Origin: Alloscardovia macacae
GTDB lineage: Bacteria > Actinomycetota > Actinomycetes > Actinomycetales > Bifidobacteriaceae
Length of the DNA stretch: 64,000 bases
Assembly (NCBI RefSeq): GCF_002259705.1
Contig: NZ_MWWT01000001.1
Span: 372,001 to 436,000, forward strand
Direction of reading: 5' to 3'
Shown here: positions 18,537 through 26,632 of the stretch, piece after piece
Position numbering within the stretch: position 1 is the stretch's first letter
Layout of the letters: every line of letters begins with the position of its first letter
The notes under the pieces: model-generated
Told to the model about the DNA's origin: nothing
The model's input: only the letters and a program-made list of their open reading frames with translations
The model's database searches: none
Translations under genes and position numbers: made by a program

Positions 18537-18765
18537 GATGGGGAAAGTACACGAAGCACTTCCCCCATCTTACATAGTAAACAAGGAGGGATGTAGCAAT
18601 AGACACCCCATCAGTCATAGCCAACTCGCCAAAAGTCTTAGCATGCATTACATAGTGACGAGAAGTAGCACGCTATAATCTGACAAGCTCTATTATACGT
18701 GCAGACATAGAAGGGAAGGGCCTCACGCTTGGGACAGTCATCTCAGGCGTGAGGCCCTATTTCCT
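18537..18765 (+). ncRNA. Structured RNA, tandem copy 2
   Basis: Second copy of the RNA above, same order: 5' hairpin 18537-18569 (GATGGGG.../...CCCCATC), core 18610-18712, terminator stem 18718-18728/18747-18757 (GGGCCTCACGC). A GATAAT-like box near 18512-18517 could be its own promoter. Its terminator stem also lies just after the valS stop codon and could end valS transcription on the other strand. The short frame of copy 1 is conserved over 14 codons (Ser-Val-Ile-Ala-Asn-Ser-Pro onwards) but has no ATG, GTG or TTG. Confidence 0.7.
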
Positions 18766-18775
18766 CGCTGTAGTA

Positions 18776-21535
18776 TTACTTCTTCTTCGCCGGCGCTTCG
18801 CCCAGTTCAGAAGCAGTCACGACGACGCTATCCGCATCCTCGCCATCCTGAGCACCATCAGAAGCAGACGCAGCCACGAGCTGAACATCGCCCGTCACAC
18901 GTCCAGCCTCCCAGATGTCTGCGGCAGCTGCACGGACGGCATCCATGCCTGCTGGAGACAGAGCTAAGGTGGCAGAAAGAATTGGCGTCTTCATGGAGAC
19001 CTTCGCCTCAGACTTAATCTTACGCAGAGCAGCCAGAGCGCGACCAGCCCAGAGCAGGACGTCTGCATCCGCATCCGCAGCGGCAGCGCGGTACAGGTCC
19101 GCGGTCGGCCAGGCGGTGCGGTGGACGGATCCCTCGCCAGCGTGCATCCAGGAGTACACCTCTTCCGTGGCATACGGCAGATACGGAGCGAGCAGACGCG
19201 CGAACGCATCCAGTCCCAGGCCCAGCGTCGTGCGCGCAGACAGGACATCCGCCTCAGATGGCTCAGCGCCCGTGGCGTCCGCGGTACCGTACGCGCGGTT
19301 CTTCGCCAGCTCGATGTAATCGTCGCAGAACTGCCAGAAGAAGGTCTCTATGGTGTCCAGTGCGCGCGCGTGGTCGTAGTCGTTCAGAGCAGCCGTAGCC
19401 GTCTCGACGACGGACGCCAGCTGCGCCATGACCGAGCGGTCCAGAGGATTCACCACATCAGCAGCATTCCACTGCGCTTCAGCAGCCGAACCTACGTGAT
19501 GGTTCTCGTCCTCGCGGCCGATGGCCAGCGCGAACTTCGTCGCATTCAGCAGCTTAATGGCCAGGCGGCGGCCTATCTTCATCTCGCCTATCTCATAGGC
19601 AGCATCCGTGCCGAGGCGAGCCGAAGCAGCCCAGTAGCGCACTGCATCCGCGCCGAACTTCTCGATAGGCTCGGACGGAACGACCACATTACCCTTCGAC
19701 TTACTCATCTTCTTATGATCAGGGTCGAGAATCCAGCCGGACAGGCCCGTGTGTGCCCATGGCAGCACGCCATTTTCGAGGTGCGCGCGCACCACAGAGC
19801 TGAACAGCCACGTGCGGATGATGTCCTGACCCTGCGGACGCAGATCCATAGGGAAGGTGGCCTTAAAGAGTGCTTCGTTCTCCTCGCCCGGCTCAGCCCA
19901 CTTCGTCACGATCTGTGGGGTGAGAGAGGAGGTAGCCCAGGTATCCATGATGTCCTTTTCGGCTGTGAAGCCGCCAGGCACGTCACGCTGATCCTCAGTG
20001 TATCCAGCCGGGGTATCCACGCTCGGATCTACTGGCAGAATGTCTTCTGCAGGAGTCAGCGGGTGCTCGTAGTCCACCTCGCCCGACTCGTCGATAGGGT
20101 ACCACAGTGGGAATGGGACGCCGAAGAAGCGCTGGCGAGAGATGAGCCAGTCACCACTCAGGCCGTTCACCCAGTTCTCGTAGCGCACGCGCATGAAGTC
20201 TGGATGGAAGTCCAGCTCCTTACCGCGCTGAATGAGCTCAGCGTTCAGCGCGCGGTCCGTGCCGCCGTTCGAGAGATACCACTGGCGCGAGGTGACGATC
20301 TCCAGAGGCTTGTCGCCCTTCTCGTAGAAGTTCGTCATACGCTTCGTCGGCGTAGGCTCGCCAGCGAGGTCACCAGACTCGCGCAAAGCGTCCACGATGA
20401 TCTTACGTGCAGAGAAGGTGGTCTTACCCGCTATCTCGTCGAAGAGAGCACGGCCAGACTCGGACTCTATCCACTCTGGAGTGGTGAGCGTAAGGCGGCC
20501 GTTTCGCTGGATGATGGACCGCGTAGGCAGCTGCAGGTCGCGCCACCACTGGACGTCCGTCATGTCACCGAAGGTGCAGCACATGGCTATGCCCGCGCCC
20601 TTATCCATCTCGGCTGCTGTGTGCGCGATGACTGGCACCTTCACACCGAACAGAGGCGAGTACACGTGCTTTCCGAAGTACTTCTGGTAGCGCTTGTCAT
20701 CGGGATGCGCGATGAGAGCCACACAGGCTGGCAGCAGCTCTGGGCGCGTGGTCTCGATGTAGAGTGGCTCTGTGCCCTCGGACCCATCCTCGTTTTCGAG
20801 GTGGAAGGCCACCTTATGGTAGAAGCCGTCATACTCGCGGCTTTCGAGCTCAGCCTGAGCCACTGCAGTCTGGAAGGTTACGTCCCACAGGCCTGGAGCT
20901 TCCTTCTGGTACGCCTGGCCGCGTGCGAGGTTACGCAGGAAGGCCTTCTGTGCCACGCGACGAGGATGCTCGCCGATGGTGTGGTACGTCTGCTTCCAGT
21001 CCACCGACAGACCCAGCGTGCGCCACAGCTTTTCGAAGAGCTTTTCGTCTTCGCTCGTCAGGCGTTCGCACAGCTCGATGAAGTTCTGGCGAGACACCGG
21101 CACCTGGTCTTTCGCCTGGATCTTCTTACCGTCCGTGCCTTCGAATGGTGGCTTAAAGTCTGGGTCATACTTCAGCGAGGTGTCTACGCGCACGCCGAAG
21201 TAGTTCTGCACGCGACGTTCGGTAGGCAGGCCGTTATCATCCCAGCCCATCGGGTAGAACACGTCGAAGCCGTTCATGCGCTTGAAGCGAGCGATGACGT
21301 CCGTGTGCGTGTACGAGAAGACGTGGCCCACGTGCAGGCTACCGGAGACGGTAGGAGGTGGGGTGTCTATGGAGTACACGGCCTTACGGTCGCGTGTGCC
21401 CTGGAATGCGTACGTTTGCTCGTCTTCCCACGTGGCGCCCCACTTCTCCTCGAGACCCTCGACGCCGGCTTTATCCGGCAGCGCGGTCAGGTGTGCGGAC
21501 ACGCTCAATTCGTGTGCTTGTGCTTCATTAGTCAT
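18776..21535 (-). CDS. valS: Valyl-tRNA synthetase
   Basis: Class I synthetase charging tRNA-Val. About 919 residues with GSLHVGHVF (HIGH motif), an editing CP1 insert, DHKKMSKSKGN (KMSKS) and an anticodon-binding domain near the end. The frame extends to a GTG at 21565, but ATG 21535 has TAAACT exactly 7 nt upstream, fitting a leaderless transcript; neither start has a ribosome site. The C-terminus is acidic and Ala-rich, ending in lysines. No T-box is visible upstream. Confidence 0.96.
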   Translation of the reverse strand: MTNEAQAHELSVSAHLTALPDKAGVEGLEEKWGATWEDEQTYAFQGTRDRKAVYSIDTPPPTVSGSLHVGHVFSYTHTDVIARFKRMNGFDVFYPMGWDDNGLPTERRVQNYFGVRVDTSLKYDPDFKPPFEGTDGKKIQAKDQVPVSRQNFIELCERLTSEDEKLFEKLWRTLGLSVDWKQTYHTIGEHPRRVAQKAFLRNLARGQAYQKEAPGLWDVTFQTAVAQAELESREYDGFYHKVAFHLENEDGSEGTEPLYIETTRPELLPACVALIAHPDDKRYQKYFGKHVYSPLFGVKVPVIAHTAAEMDKGAGIAMCCTFGDMTDVQWWRDLQLPTRSIIQRNGRLTLTTPEWIESESGRALFDEIAGKTTFSARKIIVDALRESGDLAGEPTPTKRMTNFYEKGDKPLEIVTSRQWYLSNGGTDRALNAELIQRGKELDFHPDFMRVRYENWVNGLSGDWLISRQRFFGVPFPLWYPIDESGEVDYEHPLTPAEDILPVDPSVDTPAGYTEDQRDVPGGFTAEKDIMDTWATSSLTPQIVTKWAEPGEENEALFKATFPMDLRPQGQDIIRTWLFSSVVRAHLENGVLPWAHTGLSGWILDPDHKKMSKSKGNVVVPSEPIEKFGADAVRYWAASARLGTDAAYEIGEMKIGRRLAIKLLNATKFALAIGREDENHHVGSAAEAQWNAADVVNPLDRSVMAQLASVVETATAALNDYDHARALDTIETFFWQFCDDYIELAKNRAYGTADATGAEPSEADVLSARTTLGLGLDAFARLLAPYLPYATEEVYSWMHAGEGSVHRTAWPTADLYRAAAADADADVLLWAGRALAALRKIKSEAKVSMKTPILSATLALSPAGMDAVRAAAADIWEAGRVTGDVQLVAASASDGAQDGEDADSVVVTASELGEAPAKKK

Positions 21536-21647
21536 GCTCACGAGTTTACGTGCCGAACGCGACACGCAGGCGAGAGCTGTGCGGGCTGTGACGCGGACGC
21601 GCGGGATGTCGTCTTCTACACTCTGGAAATTTTTGTGAAGATGGCGC

Positions 21648-21763
21648 GTTTGTAGTCACGTTTGACCGTTTTTTTCGAACGCGTTCGAATAGTCAATCCG
21701 CATTATTCCGCCGTTTTCAGCTCATGCCAGATGACCTGACCACGGTCATTCATGACTACAAAC
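21648..21763. repeat. Long palindromic element, TTTGTAGTC family, copy 2
   Basis: Arms 21648-21669 and 21742-21763 (22 nt, 3 mismatches) around 72 nt. The interior starts with a perfect TTCGAACGCGTTCGAA palindrome and holds a CCGCATTATTCCGCCG stretch matching the other copies. GTGAAGATGGCGC outside the left arm matches the right flank of copy 3 in reverse complement, so the true terminal repeat is about 35 nt. Lies between the peptide-binding protein and valS. Confidence 0.8.
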
Positions 21764-21816
21764 TGCCCGTTTTGCGGAAAATTTCTGTAGTGCTCGGCGC
21801 AGTACGAGGGATGCTC

Positions 21817-23385
21817 TTACTTCTTCACGATCCCGCTCAGGCTCACATGGCTATCGGCCAGCTCTCCCGACCCCGGCGCTCCACTCACACCAGCGCGAGC
21901 AGCCACGAGAGGCTGCTCTTCATACAGCCACAGTACAGGCGTATCCTCAGCGAGGAAGGAGCCGAGCGTGCGCGCGGCCTCAGCATATGCAGAATCAGTA
22001 GGAGCGGCAGCAAGAGCTGCACGGTCCGTCTCGGCGGTATCACTCGAGTACTGGAGGAGATTATTCGGGTCCGCTACGTTACTGACATCATGGCTGTCTG
22101 GATAGTCGAGAAGAGCCATGTCGAAGTTTTTCTTTTCCAGCACTTCTGAAGTCCACTGGTCATCTGCTACAGCGCGTACAGTAATGCGTCCTCCCAGCGC
22201 GCTCATCTGCTGAGCGAGGAGGTTCGGCAGAGCATCGCCCGCACTTTGTTTATACACGAGCGTCATATTTCGCGCGTATCCGAAGAAGCTGAGGAGCTGA
22301 CGCGCCTGCTGGATACTGTACGGGTAGGATGCTGTGTAGTCCTCATATCCCGGGTCGAGGCTCGCTATAGGCCCTGCTATAGGCATGGCGCTCACGCCCA
22401 GCGTGCTCAGGAGAGTGTTCTTATCGAGCATGGCGCGGTAAGCCTGGCGGATGTGGGTGTCGGAGAAGAGCGAGTCTGCGCTGTTATTCAGTGCGACGGC
22501 CCATCGCCGTGTGCTCGCCGTCTGCGTGATGGTGACGTTCTGTAGCTGGCTGAGCTTGGTGCGCGCAGCGACGAGATTCGGCGTGGCAGGGGAGTTCGCT
22601 AGAGGAAGAATGAGGTCAATTTTCCCGCTTTCGAGGTCGTTCACTGCCGTGCTCGCATCCGTGTAGGCGGTCATGTGCACGGTAGACGAGCCCTGCACGT
22701 CGCCGCGCCACGAGCGAGGATTCACCGTGAGGGTCAGAGACTTTCCTGCTTCGAAATTACTGACTTCGTACGGTCCCGAGCCCACAGAGGTATCCGCTTG
22801 AGAATCATAGACCACGCCAGCACGTGTGCTCAGCGACCATAGGAGCGCTGGGTCTGGCTGGGAGAGCGCGAGTGTGACGGTCTCATTCGCTCCATGCACG
22901 TTCGTGATGCGTGAAAGGCGTTCGGAGCCCGCATATTTTTTCTGAATAATTTGCTGGAGGGAATAGACCACGTCATCCGCGTTTAATTCATCCCCATTCG
23001 AGAAGTGCATACCTGTGCGAAGAGTGAAGGTGTACGTTTTTCCATCCTCAGAGATGGTCCATTTTTCAGCAAGCCCATTCGTATCTGGCACATTTTTTGC
23101 ATTTCGCCCCACCAAGGTGTCATAGACGTTCCCGAGAAGAGCCTGATCGAGAGCAGCATCTTCAGCACTGGACGCGTGTTTCGTCATATCGACAGAGGCC
23201 AGAGGAACAGCAGTAGCCACGTTCAGCGTGGTGCCATTACCTTCGGCAGAGCGTGTTCCTGGAATGTGGATACGCTGAGTCATCACAGCCCATACTCCTG
23301 CCACGATAAGGCTGAGTGCCAGGAGCGTGGCGACGAAGATAATGCCAGGGTTTATGCGCTTTTTCTGGGTACTCGAATGCTTCAT
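21817..23385 (-). CDS. ABC transporter substrate-binding protein, peptide/Opp family (SBP_bac_5)
   Basis: About 522-residue extracytoplasmic binding protein of family 5 (peptides, nickel or opines). After an N-terminal membrane anchor (GIIFVATLLALSLIVAGVWAV) come the family stretches YTFTLRTGMHFSNGDELNADDVVYS and HIRQAYRAMLDKN. There is no lipobox Cys, so it is tethered by an uncleaved helix or signal peptide. Start chosen at ATG 23385 because TAAAAT lies 7 nt before it. No permease or ATPase genes are adjacent, so its partners are elsewhere. Confidence 0.88.
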   Translation of the reverse strand: MKHSSTQKKRINPGIIFVATLLALSLIVAGVWAVMTQRIHIPGTRSAEGNGTTLNVATAVPLASVDMTKHASSAEDAALDQALLGNVYDTLVGRNAKNVPDTNGLAEKWTISEDGKTYTFTLRTGMHFSNGDELNADDVVYSLQQIIQKKYAGSERLSRITNVHGANETVTLALSQPDPALLWSLSTRAGVVYDSQADTSVGSGPYEVSNFEAGKSLTLTVNPRSWRGDVQGSSTVHMTAYTDASTAVNDLESGKIDLILPLANSPATPNLVAARTKLSQLQNVTITQTASTRRWAVALNNSADSLFSDTHIRQAYRAMLDKNTLLSTLGVSAMPIAGPIASLDPGYEDYTASYPYSIQQARQLLSFFGYARNMTLVYKQSAGDALPNLLAQQMSALGGRITVRAVADDQWTSEVLEKKNFDMALLDYPDSHDVSNVADPNNLLQYSSDTAETDRAALAAAPTDSAYAEAARTLGSFLAEDTPVLWLYEEQPLVAARAGVSGAPGSGELADSHVSLSGIVKK

Positions 23386-23400
23386 ACGAGCCATTTTACG

Positions 23401-24075
23401 CTAGGCGGTATAGAGACCGTAGCTCGGGCAGCTTTCGCGTAGCGGGCAGACCTCGCATTTCGGCTTTCGCGCGGTGCAGGTGGAGCGTCCGAAGAGGATG
23501 AGACGGTCGGATACATTCTTCCATTCGGAGGGCTCAAAGTACTGTGTCACTTCGTGCTCGATGTGCACGGGATCCGGCTTCGTGGTGCGCCAGTCCGTGC
23601 GCCAGCGCAGGCGCTTCGTCAGACGTATGACGTGCGTGTCTACCGGAAAGCCCGGCGCGTTAAACGCGTGCCCGAGGACCACATTCGCTGTTTTACGTCC
23701 TACACCCGGGAGTGCGACTAATTCTTCCATAGTGGAGGGAACCTGGCCAGAAAAATTGGCCACTAAAGCAGCAGATATCTCTACCGCATGCTGCGCCTTA
23801 ACACGGTAAAAGCCTATCGTGTGGATTATCTCAGAGACGACCGCCACGTTCGCGCGGGCCATAGCCTGAGGCGTCGGAAAAAGCGCGAACAGTTCGGGCG
23901 TCACCGTATTTACGCGGGCGTCGGTGGTCTGAGCGCTCAGCATCGTGGCGATGAGCAGCTCGAACTCATTACGAAAGTTCAGCCCGGGCTTCGGATCGGG
24001 GATCTCATGGCATAAAATCTCGTACTCCGTAGCTATGCGCGCACGGCGCTGAGCGGCGGTCTCACGAGCGGTCAT
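23401..24075 (-). CDS. nth: Endonuclease III, DNA glycosylase/AP lyase
   Basis: Removes oxidised pyrimidines. About 224 residues with the helix-hairpin-helix LVALPGVGRKTANVVLGHAF, catalytic Lys in the GVGRKT loop, the FPVDTHVIR aspartate region, and a C-terminal iron-sulfur cluster Cys-X6-Cys-X2-Cys-X5-Cys (CTARKPKCEVCPLRESC). The start at 24075 overlaps the end of the regulator gene upstream (stop at 24062), so the two are co-transcribed. Confidence 0.96.
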   Translation of the reverse strand: MTARETAAQRRARIATEYEILCHEIPDPKPGLNFRNEFELLIATMLSAQTTDARVNTVTPELFALFPTPQAMARANVAVVSEIIHTIGFYRVKAQHAVEISAALVANFSGQVPSTMEELVALPGVGRKTANVVLGHAFNAPGFPVDTHVIRLTKRLRWRTDWRTTKPDPVHIEHEVTQYFEPSEWKNVSDRLILFGRSTCTARKPKCEVCPLRESCPSYGLYTA

Positions 24076-24811
24076 CAGCATCACCTTCCTGAGGAGGGTC
24101 GAAACGGTAGCCGACGTTCCTCACCGTGCCGATGACGGACTCAAACTCGACGCCCAGCTTTGCGCGCAGACGGCGCACATGCACGTCTACCGTACGCGTA
24201 CCGCCATAATAATCATATCCCCACACTTCCTGCAGCAGCTGCGTGCGGGTAAAGGCGCGGCCAGGATGCATGACGAGGTACTTCAGCAGCTCGAACTCTT
24301 TATATGCGAGGTCGAGCGGCTCTCCGCGCAGCGTGGCCGTATATCCCACGGTATCCACCTCGAGCGCGCCGCAGGTAATCATGCCTTCCTGAGCCTCGTC
24401 TGCAGAGTCGTCCTGCGGGGCAGGGTCTTCGGAGCGGGAGCCGTCAGTGAAATTCGACTGCTTGAGTCCACCGTCAGCGATGACGCGGATGCGCGTCTCC
24501 ACTTCAGCAGGGCTTGCGGTATTTACTACAAACTCAGCGGCCTGCCACTGGCCATTAAAGGCGAGGCAGCCCCCTTCGCTGAGGATGACGATGAGCGGAA
24601 ACTGTACGCCCGAAGCCGCGGCCATGGAGCAGAACGTCTTCGCACCTGCTACGTCATCACGTGCGTCGAGGAACGCGATGGTAGTATCCGGAATGCGTAC
24701 GAGGGAGGAGGTATCTGCGGGCAGGACACGCACACGATGCTGCAGCAGGGCGAGGGCAGGCAGGACGGATGCGGGATCCGTGGCATTCGTGATAAGAGTG
24801 AGGTCGCTCAT
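24062..24811 (-). CDS. GlnR/OmpR-type winged-helix regulator
   Basis: 249 residues: a degenerate receiver domain (1-115; FLDARDD but no clear complete acidic pocket) and a C-terminal winged helix (LAYKEFELLKYLVMHPGRAF, TRTQLLQEVWGYDYYGGTRTVDVHVRRLR, ending NVGYRF). The layout matches actinobacterial GlnR, an orphan regulator of nitrogen metabolism that works without a partner kinase; MtrA-like regulators are the alternative. No kinase gene is adjacent. Start at 24811 has AGGAAGGA upstream. Confidence 0.85.
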   Translation of the reverse strand: MSDLTLITNATDPASVLPALALLQHRVRVLPADTSSLVRIPDTTIAFLDARDDVAGAKTFCSMAAASGVQFPLIVILSEGGCLAFNGQWQAAEFVVNTASPAEVETRIRVIADGGLKQSNFTDGSRSEDPAPQDDSADEAQEGMITCGALEVDTVGYTATLRGEPLDLAYKEFELLKYLVMHPGRAFTRTQLLQEVWGYDYYGGTRTVDVHVRRLRAKLGVEFESVIGTVRNVGYRFDPPQEGDADDRS

Positions 24812-24993
24812 ATCTTTCCTTCCTGTGAGCCGTGCGCGGTATTCTGTTCTGCTGATCGGCGAGGTCTGCGGTGTGCAGGTGTACACGTACTATAAATATT
24901 AGTCAATAATACTAGTGGTTTAGTACGAACTCGTGTATGCGCGGAGTGTAATCACACATGCCGCACGCATATGCGAGGAGCCTGGAGGGCGAG

Positions 24994-25746
24994 ATGAGTG
25001 AGTCCATGAGTAAGTCAGGAATATGGCGGACGGTTCATGTGGCGGTGGCCAGCGCCATCAGTGCTCTGGTTATGCCGCTTCTCGCGCTGACGGTGGCCTT
25101 CCTCGGGGACGAATGGTATGAGGCAGGCTTCGAGGACGTGGAGTTCTGGGTGATGGCCGTCATCGTAGTGGTGGCTGTGGGCATCTTCGCTTATCTTTTC
25201 CCAGCAGAGCGCTACACGCCTACGCCTCGAGCCTCGCGCATAGCTGCCGTGGCTGCGGCTGCAGCGGGTGGTTTTGCCGGCGTCATGACGTCCACGGCAG
25301 AGCACTTCGGTATCGCGCTTTTCCTCATGATGACAGCGCTCATCGCCGGTGGATTCCTCTACGAAATGCTGCGCGAAAAGCGAGAGAACCTCATTCGCTC
25401 ACTGTCCTTCATCATTTTTATGGGAACGCTGGGGCTGGTGTGCTCGGGATGGATGACCACAAGTCTGGCTGTGGATTATCTCCTACCTCATCCGCGCATT
25501 ACTGTGGCCGCTGCTATCTTCGTGGTGCTGGGTGTGGTGGCTATTAGCGCGTGTGTGGCGCTGTGGTCGCGCGATGCGCAAACAGAGACGGAGAAAGATT
25601 CTGCAGTCAAGAGCGAGGCTGGAGAGGACAGCGAGGGTGTGGTGTACGCTTCGCCGGTCTGGGGATATAGTGGAGTGGCAGCGCTTCTCAGCGGCATCTT
25701 CCCCCTGGTCATCGTGCTGATGTTCGGCGTGTGGGAGTCGCTGTAA
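24994..25746 (+). CDS. Integral membrane protein, unknown function
   Basis: About 250 residues with roughly six hydrophobic segments separated by short charged loops (for example VEFWVMAVIVVVAVGIFAYLF, YLFPAERYTPTPRASR). An acidic cytoplasmic stretch (ETEKDSAVKSEAGEDSE) precedes the last helix. ATG 24994 is preceded by GGAGGG. Divergent from the GlnR-like gene. I do not recognise the family. Confidence 0.75.
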   Translation: MSESMSKSGIWRTVHVAVASAISALVMPLLALTVAFLGDEWYEAGFEDVEFWVMAVIVVVAVGIFAYLFPAERYTPTPRASRIAAVAAAAAGGFAGVMTSTAEHFGIALFLMMTALIAGGFLYEMLREKRENLIRSLSFIIFMGTLGLVCSGWMTTSLAVDYLLPHPRITVAAAIFVVLGVVAISACVALWSRDAQTETEKDSAVKSEAGEDSEGVVYASPVWGYSGVAALLSGIFPLVIVLMFGVWESL

Positions 25747-25792
25747 ACGCTCGGACGCGCCGGAGCTCCGGTGCGCACGCGTAGACGAAAAA

Positions 25793-25834
25793 AAGGACCG
25801 CATGCCGTGCTCAGGTGCAGGGCATGCGGTCCTT
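25793..25834. terminator. Bidirectional terminator
   Basis: Perfect 14-bp stem AAGGACCGCATGCC (25793-25806/25821-25834), A-run before, between the membrane protein and ppa genes. Confidence 0.9.
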
Positions 25835-25857
25835 GTATGGACGCGTAAAACTCGCGA

Positions 25858-26349
25858 CTACTCAGCGTCTGCGAGGCGCTGGCGAGCAGCGACGATTTCT
25901 TCCTCGGCCTTCGCTGCAGAAGTCCAGTAGGATCCTGGGAGTACTTCCTTGCCTGGCTCTAGAGCCTTATACTGGTTAAAGAAGTGCTCGATTTCCTTCT
26001 TATGGAACTCGTTCACATCGTCGATGTCCTTAATGTCGTCGAAGCGAGGATCTGCTGGAACGCACAGAACCTTATCATCTCCACCGGCTTCGTCGACCAT
26101 GTGGTACAGGCCTACGGCGCGGCACTCGACCACGCAGCCTGGGAAGACAGAGTTCGGAATCATGACGAGAGCGTCGAGTGGGTCACCATCTTCGCCCAGA
26201 GTGTTCTCGATGTAACCGTAATCATCTGGGTAGCCCATGGAGGTGAACAGTGTGCGGTCCAGCTTAATGCGACCAGTCTCGTGGTCCACTTCGTACTTGT
26301 TCTTCGATCCGCGTGGGATCTCCACCAGAACATCAAATGTTTCTGCCAT
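25858..26349 (-). CDS. ppa: Inorganic pyrophosphatase, family I
   Basis: Hydrolyses pyrophosphate. 163 residues with [17 protein letters not shown] at the N-terminus, [12 protein letters not shown] and the metal-binding signature [10 protein letters not shown]. Start at 26349 has GAGGAG 5-10 bases upstream; the frame runs on to 26406, but the extension does not match the family. Confidence 0.97.
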   Translation of the reverse strand: MAETFDVLVEIPRGSKNKYEVDHETGRIKLDRTLFTSMGYPDDYGYIENTLGEDGDPLDALVMIPNSVFPGCVVECRAVGLYHMVDEAGGDDKVLCVPADPRFDDIKDIDDVNEFHKKEIEHFFNQYKALEPGKEVLPGSYWTSAAKAEEEIVAARQRLADAE

Positions 26350-26476
26350 ATTTTTCTCCTCTACAGAGATGTGACGTAATCCTTCGACGCGCTCGCTGAG
26401 GCTCATGTCTCAGTGCGACCACGTACTGCCTCTAAGCTTACTGGTGGGAGGGTATAAGACGAGCTGACGCGGGCAG

Positions 26477-26528
26477 TTATTCACACGACAGGGGGGTTAT
26501 CCACATAGGTTCGACACGGTTGTCCACA
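26477..26528. promoter_or_regulatory. Cluster of three DnaA-box-like sites
   Basis: TTATTCACA (26477-26485), perfect TTATCCACA (26497-26505) and TTGTCCACA (26520-26528), all in the same orientation, in the divergent gap between ppa and the surface-protein gene. No dnaA or dnaN is nearby, so this is not an obvious oriC. Confidence 0.6.
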
Positions 26529-26632
26529 TCTGCCAACAATCGAAAAATAAGTAGGCATTCCGATGCGTTTTAGGGCAGTCTGGAAGAGAGGAATAATTGC
26601 CTTTCGAAAACTCTAAGAGAAGAGAGAAAACG

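Noticed and set aside
21536-21816. T-box leader for valS
   Set aside because: No T-box sequence or Val specifier stem; the region is filled by a palindromic repeat and the gene looks leaderless.
26477-26528. Chromosomal replication origin
   Set aside because: Only three DnaA-like boxes, no AT-rich unwinding region and no dnaA, dnaN or rpmH nearby.
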